64,000 bases of DNA, taken from Toxorhynchites rutilus septentrionalis (taxonomy: Eukaryota; Arthropoda; Insecta; Diptera; Culicidae). The DNA is taken from contig NC_073746.1 in assembly GCF_029784135.1 (NCBI RefSeq), positions 244,686,307 to 244,750,306 of the forward strand, read 5' to 3'. A model generated the notes under the pieces. That model did no database searches and had not been told where the DNA came from. It saw only the letters and a list, made by a program, of their open reading frames with translations. The position numbers were made by a program, and so were the translations under genes. This document shows positions 1 through 11,264 of this stretch, one piece after another (positions within the stretch are counted from its first letter, which is position 1; each line of letters begins with the position of its first letter).

Positions 1-870
1 ATAACATGTTTCTCCGTTATATGGAATAAATGTTTTATACAGAAAATATGAAATAAAGACAGCTCTAAATCGGACAATTTCTTCCTCAGGTTCTGCAATT
101 ATCAACACATTCGACGATACTTTTTTATTGGTATAAATAGAAGAAGATATAGGAGTGCGTTTCATCACATTAAAATCCAATTCAAGTTTCGAACAAAGAT
201 CAATTTCGCTAACGCGAACACTAACAGAACTAACAGTATTTGTCACTGTGTAATTGTAGAACATATGGTAATTCAATTTTCCGAATTTTCCCTTTTTCCT
301 TCAGAGTTTTCCGAAATTTTCAATTGTCATGTTTGGTTGGAATATTTTTGGTTGAAATATGTGTAATATTTTTATGGGACCCCCTCTCCATTCCTGATGA
401 GGGAGGGGTGTTATACCATCATAGAAACATTTCTCATTCCCAAAAACCCTCATATCCCAAATTGTGCTTGATTAGTTCTCGAGTTATGCAGAAGTTTGTG
501 TTTGTGTGTCCCCTGTAATTTGTGTTTCATTTGTATGGCAGCCCCCCTTAGAGAGGGGGTTGGAGAGTATAACCCCCCCAGCCCCTTAGAGTGGTGGGTT
601 GAAAATCTAACCATCATAGAAACATTTATTGCACCCTAAAACCTCAATATGTCAAATTTCGTTTCGATTACTTGATTAATTCCCGAGTAATGTAGACATT
701 TGTGTTTTATTTGTATGGCAGCCCCCCCTTCGAGAGGGGGGGGGACTCAAACTATCACGAAAACCTTCCCCGGCCCCAAAAAACCCCTACATACCAATTT
801 TCATGTTGATCGGTTAAGTAGTTTCCGAGTCCATAAGAATCAGACAGACAGACAGAAAGAGTGGTAAAAT
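1..870 (+). repeat. G/C-run interspersed repeat, copy 1 (5' part outside window)
   Basis: The sequence matches four other copies in this window (13023-14311, 18303-19273, 49101-50385, 51762-52950). It enters at the internal phrase ATAACATGTTTCTCCGTTA and contains units of about 140-150 bp, each with a C-run/G-run pair such as CCCCCCTTAGAGAGGGGG followed by text about TTTATTGCACCCTAAAACCTC. It ends in a CAGA microsatellite at about 842-860. The normal AT-rich tail of the family is missing here and appears instead at 5968-6001, which suggests the intervening DNA was inserted later. I cannot assign it to a named superfamily. The small open frame at 240-518 lies inside the repeat and is not taken as a gene. 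Confidence 0.75.
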
Positions 871-1206
871 TTGTGGAGTGGCAAAATTTGTGGAAACAAA
901 GTGCTGTTAAAAATTTTTATCGCGGCGATTAGCACCAGTAAAATCATTTATGTGATCGACGCTAAAAGGATAAGTTTTTAATGTGTATTCTATGCTAGTA
1001 AACTGTAATCAAATTGCTGGGTTCAGCTGGTATTCAAGTAAATTACAACACTTTTCACTGCAGTAGTGGTAGTGTTTAGAGGAGCTTGAATACCTCACTC
1101 TTTGATTGAATTTGCTGCCGATACATAGTGTGTTCTCCCAGCACTTTCGACCAGCACGCGCTTGTGTTATTGTTTTTATTTTCATTTGCCTCGCACGGCC
1201 CGGCCG

Positions 1207-2280
1207 ATGGCCGGTGCACACGCGGATTCTGTTGAGTGTATTGATATGGGTCTAGTAGATATGTGTAGCCGCTGCTGTGAGAAGATAGAAAATCCGAACA
1301 CAGAAGCGATAGAGTGCTATGGCAAGTGCCATGAAACAATACACATTGTATGTTTGCCGAGCGCGGTGCGTGAAAATATCGATATATTGAAAAAAATTAA
1401 AAATGCAGTTTTCGTATGTGATACATGTCTTCTGCTACATGAAAATGGCTTTGGGAATAATCATTTTGATGATTCCGTAAGTAAAATTTTAAATAATATC
1501 AATGAGCTGAAATGTTTAGTTGACTTGGCCAACAACTTTGAGCTCAAAGTTAAAGAAGTATTAAGATCGGAAATTGGTAATTTATTGAAGAATAGTAATG
1601 ATATTAACGCAGATGCAGAGGAAACACCACAGCGATACAATCTGCGTTCAAATTCGAAAAAGCGCCGTCGTGACGAGTCAGCAAATGAGAATAAAAACAC
1701 AACACCGTTGAGTTTTGCTGCGGTCTTGAAGGATGCAGGGAAAACAACTAATGAAGGAGTATCCAATAAAAGGCCTAGTACGGTGAACAAAACCTAGACC
1801 AGGGAGAAAATCCTAATCATAAAACCAAAAACAAAGCAAGAATCAGACTTTACAAGAAAATTTTTTAAAAGAAAATGTCAATCCCAAGGGATTGAATATA
1901 AATGGTCTTCGAAACGGGAAAAACGGCTCTGTTGTTGTCTCTACTTCGGATAAAAACTCGATAGAGTTATTAAAGGTTAATTTTGAGAAAAAGTTGGGTC
2001 AGGACTATGAGGTTAAAATACCAGAAGCACTGAAACCGACGATCAAAGTAATTGGATTTAGTGAAGAATTAAATGAAAATGATTTAAAAATGACGTTGAT
2101 GAAGCAAAACCCTTTGTTACAGAAAAATAAGCATTTTCAAGTTAGGAAAATATATTGTAACAATGCTGTGAGGTACAATAAATACAGTGCGATTATAGAA
2201 GTCGATGGGGATACATATAATAAAATGATGGAAGCCAAATCAGTATTTTGTGGTTTCGAAAAATGTCGGGTAATCGATGG
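1207..2280 (+). pseudogene. LINE ORF1 with PHD-like zinc finger, broken
   Basis: From the ATG at 1207 an open frame runs to a TAG at 1795-1797. Residues about 19-85 carry a Cys/His pattern (CSRCC, then ECYGKCHETIH, then VCDTC) typical of the PHD finger in ORF1 proteins of CR1-like LINEs. It is followed by a basic region. After the TAG the same frame continues with ILIIKPKTKQ, then shifts frame near 1870-1890 into an RRM/Gag-like segment ending in a GFEKCRV motif. The CCHC knuckles expected next are missing because the deletion junction falls there. ORF1 proteins of this kind bind the element RNA. One stop, one frameshift and the truncation make it non-functional. Confidence 0.75.
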
Positions 2281-3558
2281 TTTGATGATTCTGATGAAAA
2301 TGGGATACTGGTAGATGAACAGTCAGGGTTTAGAAAAAATCACTCTTGTGAAACGGCTCTCAATTTGTTGCTCTTGAAGTGGAAACAGGCTATAGAGGCG
2401 AAGAAAGTAGTATTGGGTGTTTTTATTGATTTGAAACGGGCTTTTGAAACTATAGATCGACATAAGTTACTAAACTTGCTTTCCAATTATAATGTAACTG
2501 GACCTGTATTGAACTGGTTTGGAAGTTACCTGGAAGGGCGAACACAAATCACTATTTATAGGGACAGTAAATCATCGGCGGTACCAGTGAATCTGGGTGT
2601 GCCTCAAGGAAGTGTTCTGGGGCCGCTGCTTTTCTTGCTTTATATCAATGATATCAAACAGGTGTTAAATGGCAGTGACGTAAACTTATTTGCTGACGAC
2701 ACTGTTATTTTCGTTGTAGCTGATACATTGCAAGATTGCTACATAAAGATGAACCATGAACTGCTAAACTTAGACGAATGGTTGAAATGGAAGAAACTCA
2801 AGTTAAACATAAACAAAACGAAGTATATGGTAGTATCTACACGAAGTCTTGACAATGAAGGTCTTAATATAACTATTGATGGGCAAACGGTGGAAAGAGC
2901 ATCATCGATCAAATATCTTGGCGTTATTCTTGACGAAACGCTGCACTTCGACGAACATATAAACTATACTATAAAGAAGGCAGCTCAAAAATATGGAGTG
3001 CTCTGTAGAATTAATCGATTCTTGACCTTTGAAAGTAAAATCACTATCTATAAGGCACTAATTGCTCCACATTTTGATTATTGTGCATCTGTGCTATTTC
3101 TTGCAAATAAGAGGCAAATGCAAAGAATGCAAATTGTGCAAAACAAGGCGATGCGCCTTACATTGAGATGTGATCGACTAACTCCACGAAGATTTATGCT
3201 CGAATGCCTGCAATGGATGTCAGTGAGTCAACGTATTAAGTACTGCACGCTTACGTTCATATATAAGATGACTAACGGTATGACACCGAATTATCTACAA
3301 AACACGATAACGTATGGGAGAGATATGCACCGATATAACACAAGACAAGCAAGTGACCTCAGAACCATGAACTTTCGAATGTCTTGTACCCAAAATTCGC
3401 TTTTTTACAGAGGATATCGACTTTACAATACATTACCAAATGAAGCAAAGACAGCAACAAATCTTCGAAGGTTCCGTAGTATTTGTAAAGAGTTTTTGAA
3501 GCATGATTTGGATTTGCAACCCAGTATAGAATCAATGTTAATCAATGTTAGCATGTAA
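2281..3558 (+). pseudogene. LINE reverse transcriptase, C-terminal part
   Basis: A long open frame holds RT motifs in order: QSGFRKNHSCETALN, then the catalytic-palm block GVFIDLKRAFETID, GVPQGSVLGPLLFLLYINDI (motif B), LFADDT (catalytic motif C, second Asp pair) and KYLGV (motif E). A thumb/C-terminal region ends with the LYNTLP..A motif and a stop at 3556-3558. The RT would copy element RNA at a nicked target. The apurinic endonuclease domain and RT motifs 0-1 are missing, so the frame is a remnant even though it has no internal stop. The ATG at 2248 lies in ORF1-derived DNA and is not a real start. Confidence 0.85.
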
Positions 3559-3589
3559 GATAACGAAGTTATAACGGATATTTGTGTTT

Positions 3590-5575
3590 CTTAACTTATG
3601 ACTATGATGATGATGGTATGTTAATTGTTTGCGGAACTTAAGTCGTATTTTTTTTCTTTAGTCGTACATACAAATTTAATTTTAAACAATAGTTTGAGCC
3701 CGCGCGCGTTTACACACATAGAGAAGCATGAGATTGAACATGAACAAATTTTTCTCGAATCAGATAAAAACGTTCCAACGGGTTTAATGTGGAAACCGGA
3801 TTGAAGCTAGGGATAGCTCAACTGGAATACTCGTAGATTCATCTTTTCAACAGATAACGAGATTTTTCTGTGTTGTGGCGGATCTCATTGCAGATTTCAG
3901 GTGGATACGTTTATACTCCATGTTGAATGTAGGACCTGAAGTATCGGCTGGAATTAGGCTTAGGTTTGCTCAGCTGTCTGGTCTCGAAAACGATTAACCG
4001 ACCGTTTTTGGGTATCCAGTGAAGCAGAAATTCCTTTGTAAATTCAAGGCTAATACTGACATAGGTATTGGGTTCAATTCCTGATCGGTCAAGGATTTTT
4101 TTTCGGGTTGAAAACATTCTTGACATGCCTTGGGATAAGTAATGGGCCTGAAGTATCGGCTAGAATTAGGCTTGGGTTTGCTCAGCTGCTTGAACTCGGA
4201 AACGATAGCATCGTGGCCGGGGATCTCATAAAGCGGGAATTCCCTTGTAAATTCGTGGCTAATACTGACATAGGTATTGGGTTCAATTCCCGATCGGTCT
4301 AGGGTCTTCCCGGGTTGGAAATTCTCCCGACATGCCATGGAATAAATGTGTCAAAATAATGATTTAAGTAGTTCTTTCGATTAGGAATGTATGCCTGTGA
4401 TATAACCAGTTCATCTCTTTCTTGTTTTTTTTTAATTCAATATTTTAACTGGTTAGTTGTATAGTACAATAAATTTTAATATAAATATAATTATCAACAA
4501 GAGCTCGTTCAGCTCAAACTTTTGTAAGGGGACCATCATCATGATTTCATATAATGAATTATGTATTGTCTTTTGTGTGTGAGTGTGTCCTTTTTTATTA
4601 CTCATTTTATCTTAAGACTGATGATGATGGTATTAATTGTTTTGTTTTGTTTTTTTTATTTAAATTCAATTTTTCAATTCAATTTAAAAAAATAAAATAA
4701 TTGTGAAGTCTGCAATAGTTTGAGCCCGCGCGCGTTGTCAAACATAGAAATACTTGAGATCGAGCATAAGCAAAAGTAGTTTATCGCGAATAAAATAAAA
4801 TCATTCCAAGGGGTTGTATGTGGAAATCGGAATGAAGCTAGGGATAGCTCAAACGGAATACTCGTAAATTCATCTTTTCAACAGATAATTATAACGAGAT
4901 TTTTCTGTGTTGTGGCGGATCTCATTGCAGACTTCAGGTTGATACGTTTATACTCCATGTTGAATGTAGGACCTGAAGTATCGGCTGGAATTAGGCTTAG
5001 GTTTGCTCAGCTGTCTGGTCTCGAAAACGATTAACAGACCGTTTTCGGGTATCCAGTGAAGCAGGAATTCCTTTGTAAATTCAAGGCTAATACTGACATA
5101 GGTATTGGGTTCAATTCCTGATCGGTCAAGGATTTTTTCGGGTTGGAAACTTTCTTGACATGCCTTGGGATAAGTAGTTGGCCTGAAGTATCGGCTAGAA
5201 TTAGGCTTGGGTTTGCTCAGCTGCTTGAACTCGGAAACGATAGAATCGTGGCCGGGGATCTGATAAAGCGGGAATTCCCTTATAAATTTGTGGCTAATAC
5301 TGACATAGGTATTGGGTTCAATTCCCGATCGGTCTAGGGTCTTCCCGGGTTGGAAATTCTCTCGACATGCCATGGAATAAATACGATCAGATAAGGGCTT
5401 ATATTGTTCTTTCGATTAGTAATCTATGTCTGCGAGATAACCAGTCCGTTTTCCTTTCAATTTCAATTTGCATACTGGTTAGTTAATGAAAAATATAAAT
5501 ACCGTAATATAATAATTATCAATAAGATAACTCGTCCCGCTCAAACCTTTGTAGGGGAATGAGGTGGGACCATCA
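3590..5575 (+). repeat. Tandem 1-kb duplication with four tRNA-B-box monomers
   Basis: Two long units repeat with a period of about 1.03 kb (3590-4560 and about 4605-5575). Each starts with a GATGATGATGGTA phrase shared with the LINE tail and a TTTGAGCCCGCGCGCG block (3692, 4721). Each then contains two monomers of about 210 bp beginning CCTGAAGTATCGGCT (about 3935, 4147, 4972, 5181). Each monomer carries TTGGGTTCAATTCC followed by GATCGGTC, a tRNA B-box-like segment seen in mosquito SINEs. No clear A box was found. Minus-strand open frames here are repeated copies of the same text and are not called as genes. Confidence 0.75.
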
Positions 5576-5801
5576 TCATAAAGGCTACGCGCTTGTGATC
5601 TTTTTCACTGACGGAGCATCCATTTTTGCCGTTCTTCACCTTCCGGTCGATGGTTAGATTCTCGAAGTATCGTTTTAGTACTCTGCTGACCGTGGATTGG
5701 AGGATTCCCAGCATCTTACCGATGTCCCGATGTGACAACTCCGGATTCTCGAAATGAGTGTACAAGATTAATTCACGACGCTCTTTTTCGTTCGACGACA
5801 T
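5562..5801 (-). pseudogene. Mariner-like transposase, N-terminal HTH only
   Basis: From the minus-strand ATG (5801) the protein starts MSSNEKERRE and has the helix-turn-helix phrase NPELSHRDIGKMLGI followed by STVSRVLKR, then LTIDRKVKNG. This is the DNA-binding N-terminus of ITmD37E-type mosquito transposases. The DDE catalytic domain is missing. Fragments of the same family lie at 51079-51480 and 53687-54205. About 25 residues at the end of the open frame come from the neighbouring repeat. Confidence 0.7.
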
Positions 5802-5957
5802 TTTTCCAAATTTACGAAAAATTGACAGTGAAGCATGGCCAACGAGATCTATACACTCTTATCTGATTATAAGCGGAAGCTGAAGATATAATTCTTAAAA
5901 ATTAAATTTCTACAGCGTTTTTTCCGTGATGCAATTTGATGTGACACACCCTTTATA
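5562..5957 (-). mobile_element. Mariner-superfamily (ITmD37E-like) 5' fragment
   Basis: This fragment contains the N-terminal transposase coding piece (5562-5801) and upstream DNA ending in a terminal-type sequence, AAGGGTGTGTCACATCAAA on the minus strand (about 5938-5956). The coding text stops abruptly at about 5575, where the tandem duplication begins. Only the 5' end of the element remains. Confidence 0.6.
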
Positions 5958-5967
5958 TATATAAAAA

Positions 5968-6001
5968 AAAGAAAGAAATCCATTTTTATATATATAGATT
6001 T
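5968..6001 (+). repeat. Detached 3' tail of the G/C-run repeat (copy 1)
   Basis: The text GAAATCCATTTTTATATATA followed by TAGATT is the exact end of this repeat family, as at 52928-52950. Copy 1 breaks off after its CAGA microsatellite at about 860, so this tail is probably its missing end, displaced by about 5.1 kb of inserted DNA. Confidence 0.6.
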
Positions 6002-6555
6002 TAACATAAAGCCAACCAGGTGTACACAGTGAGTGTCAAAGGTATTGGTGCACTGTATTGCAAGTTCGTACACAATTAAAATTTAAAATAAAAACGTAAT
6101 TTATCAATTATACAAGGGTCTATCCTACCTTGTCCGTCTTTCCCGACTTTCCTCTTAATAAATAGAATTGAGGTGTTTCTCCCAAGAACGTTTTGTGGGG
6201 CAGCTAACAATAAAATACATTTTGGCAAAAAAAAAATTACGTAAAATCAACAATTTTACATCTCTACTTGAAAGAATTTTCAAAATTCTTCTTGGTGCTA
6301 TGCTGGCACAACGACGACACAAAACGACGACGACGACAAAAAGAATGACCCGCGCTTCGTTTCACAGTAAGAAACAAAACATTACCGTTTTCTGTATTTT
6401 TGCATAAAACATATTGTTATTGTTTTAATGCACTTCCAAAGGTGCTAATACGAATATACAATTGCCTGTGACAAACTGTGAATGAGACCGCCGCGATGGA
6501 TACTCAGCGCAATGCGGACTGAGAAATGAAATTCGATACATGGCCAGCTTGTATA
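6002..6555. other. Unassigned stretch
   Basis: AT-rich DNA with a short ACGACG/ACGACA microsatellite near 6311-6340. I recognise no gene and no element boundary. Confidence 0.4.
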
Positions 6556-6559
6556 TTGT

Positions 6560-6750
6560 TCATGCAGCCCAGCCCAGTAGCCCAGACCTTACTTTGGGTG
6601 GAATACTCTGTATTTCAGAATAGGGTATTAAAAATTGGCTGGAATCATTGTTGGCTTCAAAAGATGAACGCCTCTTTCGCGGCAGAATCCGTAAATTGCT
6701 AGAAAGATGGAAAAAGGTAGTGGCTAGCGATTGCTAATATTTTAAATATT
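6560..6750 (+). pseudogene. Mariner transposase C-terminal remnant
   Basis: A plus-strand frame reads SPDLT near 6580, then WLESLLASKDERLFRGRI and RKLLERWKKVVASD to a stop. This is the usual C-terminus of DD34D mariner transposases (the last catalytic Asp region, then the RW.K..A.DG.YF ending). Nothing upstream keeps the frame. It is an old fragment. Confidence 0.6.
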
Positions 6751-7555
6751 GGTTAAACTCATTTTATTATTAAAATAAATGTGTTATTCATGCAAAAAAC
6801 GGAACGAAATAAGCCGCACACCAATTTTATATCCGAAGTGATAAACGAACGAATTGAATATAATAATGTTATAGTTCTACGTCAATAATGCGGTCGTGTC
6901 TTGGACACAACCCCCTATCTTGTTTAGTGTTAAACCAATCCCGAGATAGAGCTAACTTTTTGTTTTCGGATTTTGACCGAATCTAGCTTTCACTAGTTAT
7001 TCACGATAGCACTTACGCTTCGATCCCCGTTTTTCGAAGAATGTTATAGTTCAACTTATTGTTGTTCAAGATAGCAAACGGTTTCACTATAAAAAGTTCG
7101 AATAGTACGAATCGAACATTTTTTTGGCGTGAAGGTAAAGGTACTACCGTTTAGAGTAGGAAACACATAACGTTGAGCATAATGAGGCTTGGTTTTGGTT
7201 GGGGTGGCATATTTTTCCAGGGTCGAAGCCACAAAAGGGACTCCATCAAAGTAGGATGGGATAAGGTATATCAGCTTTAATGAACAGAACATTGTAAGTC
7301 GTTATCCATCACTGACCACTTAGCCCCCAAACATCAAAGTAATTTCTATTCTAATTAATCGCTAAGTTGAATCTGTGCACTTCTCCTAAAATATGTGAAT
7401 AGTCGTCCAAACTGATGATTTGTCAGATTGAATAAACTAAATTTCACGAGAAATTCCATAGATAAGATGCACCCAGAACATCGGCCGAATGGCTATCGAG
7501 GGAACGATTTCTATTTTCATTTATATTTTGACATGCGACAGCTCTATTAAAGTAC
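6751..7555. other. Unassigned stretch
   Basis: A block at 6888-7030 (GTTATAGTTCTACGTCAATA, then GGTCGTGTCTTGGACACAAC) looks like repeat-derived DNA but I cannot name it. The open frames here have no recognisable domain. Confidence 0.35.
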
Positions 7556-8640
7556 AGGGTGGCTCAAAAGTCATGAAATTCTTCAAACATAAGATGACTA
7601 TCAATACGACAAAAGTTATACTACCAAACAAGCAGGTGACCAAAACCAGTGGCGACCAGTTATTCATGAAAAATACAAATCCAAGATGGCTGCCACTACA
7701 AAATGGCGGACTATATATTTTCTCAAAACCTCATTAAAATGAGTATCAAATGAAAGGGCTTAACTAGTAGAATACGGTTATTTATGAAAAATGCAAATCC
7801 AAGATGGCTGCCACTACAAAATGGCGGACTACATATTAGATCAAAACCCCGTTAATATGGGTATCAAATGAAAGGGCTTGACAAGTAGAATACGATTATT
7901 TATAAAAAATGCAAATCCAAGATGGCTGTCACTACCAAATGGCGGACTACATATTTTCTCAAACCCCTATTATTATGGGTATCAAATGTAAGGGCTTGAC
8001 TAGTAGAACACGGTCATTTATGAAAAATGCAAATCTATCGAAATCCTACCAAATTGCTGACTACATATTATGTCATAACCCCATTAATATGGATATCAAA
8101 TGAAATGGGGCTTGACTATTAGAACACAGTTATTTATGAAAAATGCAAATCCAAGATGGCTGCCACTACCAAATGGCGGGCTACATATTTTCTCAAAACC
8201 CGATTAATATGAGTATCAAATGAAAGGGCTTGAATAGTAGATCACAGTAGATCATGAAAAATCCAAATCCAAGATGGCCGCAATCACAAAATAGCAAATT
8301 ACTCTATTAAACGGTTTTATTTAAAATTTTAAAATTTTATTATTATTTGTTTGTATATCTGTAGGGTTGTCCCACATTATTAAAAATTTGACCAATAGGA
8401 ACTGACCGAATTTATAAAACACTTCTATCTCTGCTGTCATTTTAAAACTGCTTATCTTGAAAAATCCAATCTGGCCACCGCTACAATATAGCTGATTCCA
8501 TATCATCTAAAAAAAAAAGGTTGATTGAGATATGTGTATCAAACGAACGAACTTGACTTGGAGAACACACTATGTATTTTCTGCAATCCACTCAATATCG
8601 GTATCAAATGAAATTATTTGACTGATAGAATACAGTAGAA
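7556..8640 (+). repeat. 118-bp minisatellite repeat (AAGATGGC type), copy 1
   Basis: About six imperfect units with a period close to 118 bp start near 7677, 7795, 7913, 8031, 8148 and 8266. Each has AAATCCAAGATGGCTGCC, then AATGGCGGACTACATATT, then GGGTATCAAATGAAAGGGC and TTGACTAGTAGAACACGG. The units are followed by a non-tandem section that begins AAACGGTTTTATTT and ends at ACTGATAGAATACAGT. The same order of parts recurs at 33079-34012, so this is a dispersed element with an internal minisatellite. Confidence 0.8.
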
Positions 8641-8697
8641 TGGTTTTATTGTAGAGAAATATTCTAATGAAACAGATAATGTACTAAAACCTAGAAA

Positions 8698-9070
8698 ATA
8701 AAATAAGCAAAAAAAACTTTTTATGTTAAACGGTTTAATTGTGATTAAACATAATAATGTACTAAAAGCTAGCAAATAATTAGGCAAGTAGCAGTTAGCA
8801 GTTATCACACCTCTCCTTCATTAGTCTAGGGCATTGATAAGACTAAAATAAAATCGTGAGGCATGTTGGATTTCCATTATCCACAATTAGCGACTTCCTC
8901 ATATGTCCCACGATTGTATTTTAGTCTTATCAATGACCTGGACTAATGAAGGAGAGGTGTGATAACTGCTAACTGCTACTTGCCTAATTATTTTCTAGCT
9001 TTTAGTACATTATTATGTTTTAATCACAATTAAACCGTTTAACTTAAAAAGTTTTTTTTACTTATTTTAT
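8698..9070. repeat. Fold-back palindrome (373 bp)
   Basis: Arms of about 162 bp (8698-8859 and 8909-9070) are reverse complements with few mismatches, separated by about 49 bp. Examples are ATAAAATAAG at the left edge against CTTATTTTAT at the right edge, and CCTTCATTAGTC against GACTAATGAAGG. It abuts the end of the minisatellite repeat and contains its AAACGGTTTAATT phrase, so it may have formed by inverted duplication of that element's tail or be a fold-back MITE. No coding frame. Confidence 0.85.
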
Positions 9071-11264
9071 AATACTTGTACACCTGGCACCACCTAATAT
9101 GATGTCGAATCAACAAAGAGCTTCGATCACTGCGAATTCGTTTAAGAATACAATTCTATAGTTTTTGCATGGTTTTTACTGGACTATTGTACCAATTATA
9201 AATCAGAAGATGCTGAAGCGCGCTTCGCTTTAAACTAGGATTAGGCAATCTTGGAAGATTCGGGAGATCGATTCTTCCATTTCGATTTCCGATTTTTTGG
9301 ATCGAATCTCACCAAAAACCACTTGACAAATTTCATAAACATTGGATTCCTTTCAAGGTTGTCATATTAGTGGACGTAAATTTAGGAGAAACATTTTTGT
9401 AGGTTTGGTTATTAGGAAACAAGTGGTCACAAGTTATACCAAGTTATATCACATATCACATTCATTAGGCTGATAGTGAAAAATGTGACGAGATGGGATG
9501 ATGACATCAGGTTCAGCTGAAGCATTCTTTTTCTAGAACTGGGATCCCTACCAAGATTTTGAATAAAAGCCAGACATATGATACAATTGGATCCAACGGG
9601 TCGGCTGAGTTTTAGATTTTAATTTATTTATTTAATTAAATAATTCCATGACGGTCGAAGATGAATTCCCTGGAAAATACATTTTTTTGGGCTTTCAAGT
9701 TTATTTTCAGAATCAAACTGAAAAGCCTCTGATGTTTGAATAGCAATATGAAATGTGTCTTCCATGTTTTTAGAAAAGACAACACTTATATAGAACAAGT
9801 AAATAAATTGGAAAAAAGGCATTCGGTATTTATCCGAAGTTCATTTTTTCATATACATTTCATCGTCCATCAAAATACATCCTTGGTCAATAGTTGGTCG
9901 TACAGTTTCCTTGCATGGGTTTCGGCAAGCTTTTTCAGCGTTCTGTTAAAATGTTTAATGCATCATTGATGCATCTTTTGAAATATAAGTCCACCTCAAG
10001 GCTTCCGGGTGCTCATACACTATTTGACCGAAGCCAAATATTTGACTCTTTTTGACAGATAAAATTTGAGCAACGTGTACTGATCAAATATCTTCGACAC
10101 AAAACACGTCAAGCAAATATTCAGTTATTGAATGCCTAAAATATTTTTTGGGCCCGTTCGTCAAACCTGTCGATGCATGGTTAGGTTACCTTAAATATTT
10201 CAGTCGAATTTTTTCAATGTTCGATGTTTAACATTGTTTGACAATGATGATAATTAAAGTGTTTGCACAAATATTAAACCACACTTTGTCTGTTAAAAAG
10301 TGTCAAATATTTGTCCTCTGGACAAAGAATGAACGGCACTCTTAACAGTTGGATGATGCAAGGAGATCAAATATCAAATATTTGGATTAATTGATTGAGC
10401 TTTATGCTCAATCGTTTAATGTTACTTCATGCTGAAGTTCTCGATGCCTTTATGCTCAAAACGTTCATAAGAGAAAATTGGAATGGCTGTGCAGATATCG
10501 ACAGACTGGCCTGATAGTTTTAAGCTGAATCATCATGATTGTAGCATTATAAAAAAGTGACAAGAAAAAAAAGGAATAGAAAAACGAAGCGCTTGGTCAT
10601 ACACATCTAATCTTTGAAAGACGCGAGTGGTCATGTTCTTCGTTCCTTACCGCTGATCTATAACTTGTATTAGGAAAAAGATCTCAAAAACATAATCGCT
10701 TCGGGAAACTATTCAATAATTCATCGTATTGGAGGTCACGAACTAACAAATTTACTCTTCGTATATTGTTGACCTGGTTATCCTTTGGAAACGGAAGTAG
10801 CGCATATAATACGAAGAGGTAAACACGGTGTGAAAAGGGGATCCACGCTTTTAGCTGATAACGCTTATCATTGAAAAAAGAGGGTTAGATGTGTTAGAGG
10901 TGTGTCTGAATAAATCAGCTCATTTTTTATCGATCTCGATCGTAGCATTTTTCTCCAGTTGAAATAATTGATCTCCGGAATGAACACAAGTTAAAATAAC
11001 TTAGGCATAGTCTGATATCGAATTTTGCTTGATGTTCTAACTAATTGAATAGCGTCACCAACCGCGGAAGGCAAATGTCATTTATTACCCGTCATTGGAG
11101 CGTGCAATTTCATTAGTTAGCTCCACGTCAAGTGGAGACAGCGTAACTGTCGCTGATGACGACGATAATGACGGAGCAGTTTTTCAATTTACTCTCGGGC
11201 CTTGTGTGGATCAACAGTGACAGTGGGCACCGGAGAAGAAGCATCGATATCGCGTTTCTATCAG
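9071..11264. other. Unassigned intronic DNA, no gene seen
   Basis: This lies in what would be intron 1 of the minus-strand ABCC gene. CAAATATTTG and close variants recur between about 10033 and 10385. At 11100-11265 the base composition becomes more balanced ahead of the promoter. No exon or transposase text was recognised. Confidence 0.4.

Larger units (their letters stand above)
880..3640 (+). mobile_element. Non-LTR retrotransposon (Jockey/CR1 group), internally deleted
   Basis: A LINE with a PHD-finger ORF1 and the C-terminal two thirds of a reverse transcriptase. The endonuclease and the N-terminal RT motifs are absent: ORF1 text runs directly into RT text near 2280. The stretch 880-1206 before the first ATG would be its 5' leader. 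A GATGATGATGG motif after the RT stop (about 3606) may mark the original 3' end. It cannot be autonomous. The clade is inferred from the PHD-type ORF1 and the GVPQGSVLGPLLF / FADDT motifs; CR1, Daphne and L2 relatives are all possible. Confidence 0.8.

Noticed and set aside
3911..5373. Repeated minus-strand open frames (SRSGIEPNTYVSIS-like text)
   Set aside because: They arise because the four DNA monomers are near copies; the text covers a tRNA-B-box region and has no start, splice or domain support.
7677..8290. CRISPR-like array
   Set aside because: The whole 118-bp unit is repeated with drift; there are no unique spacers, and the genome is that of an animal.
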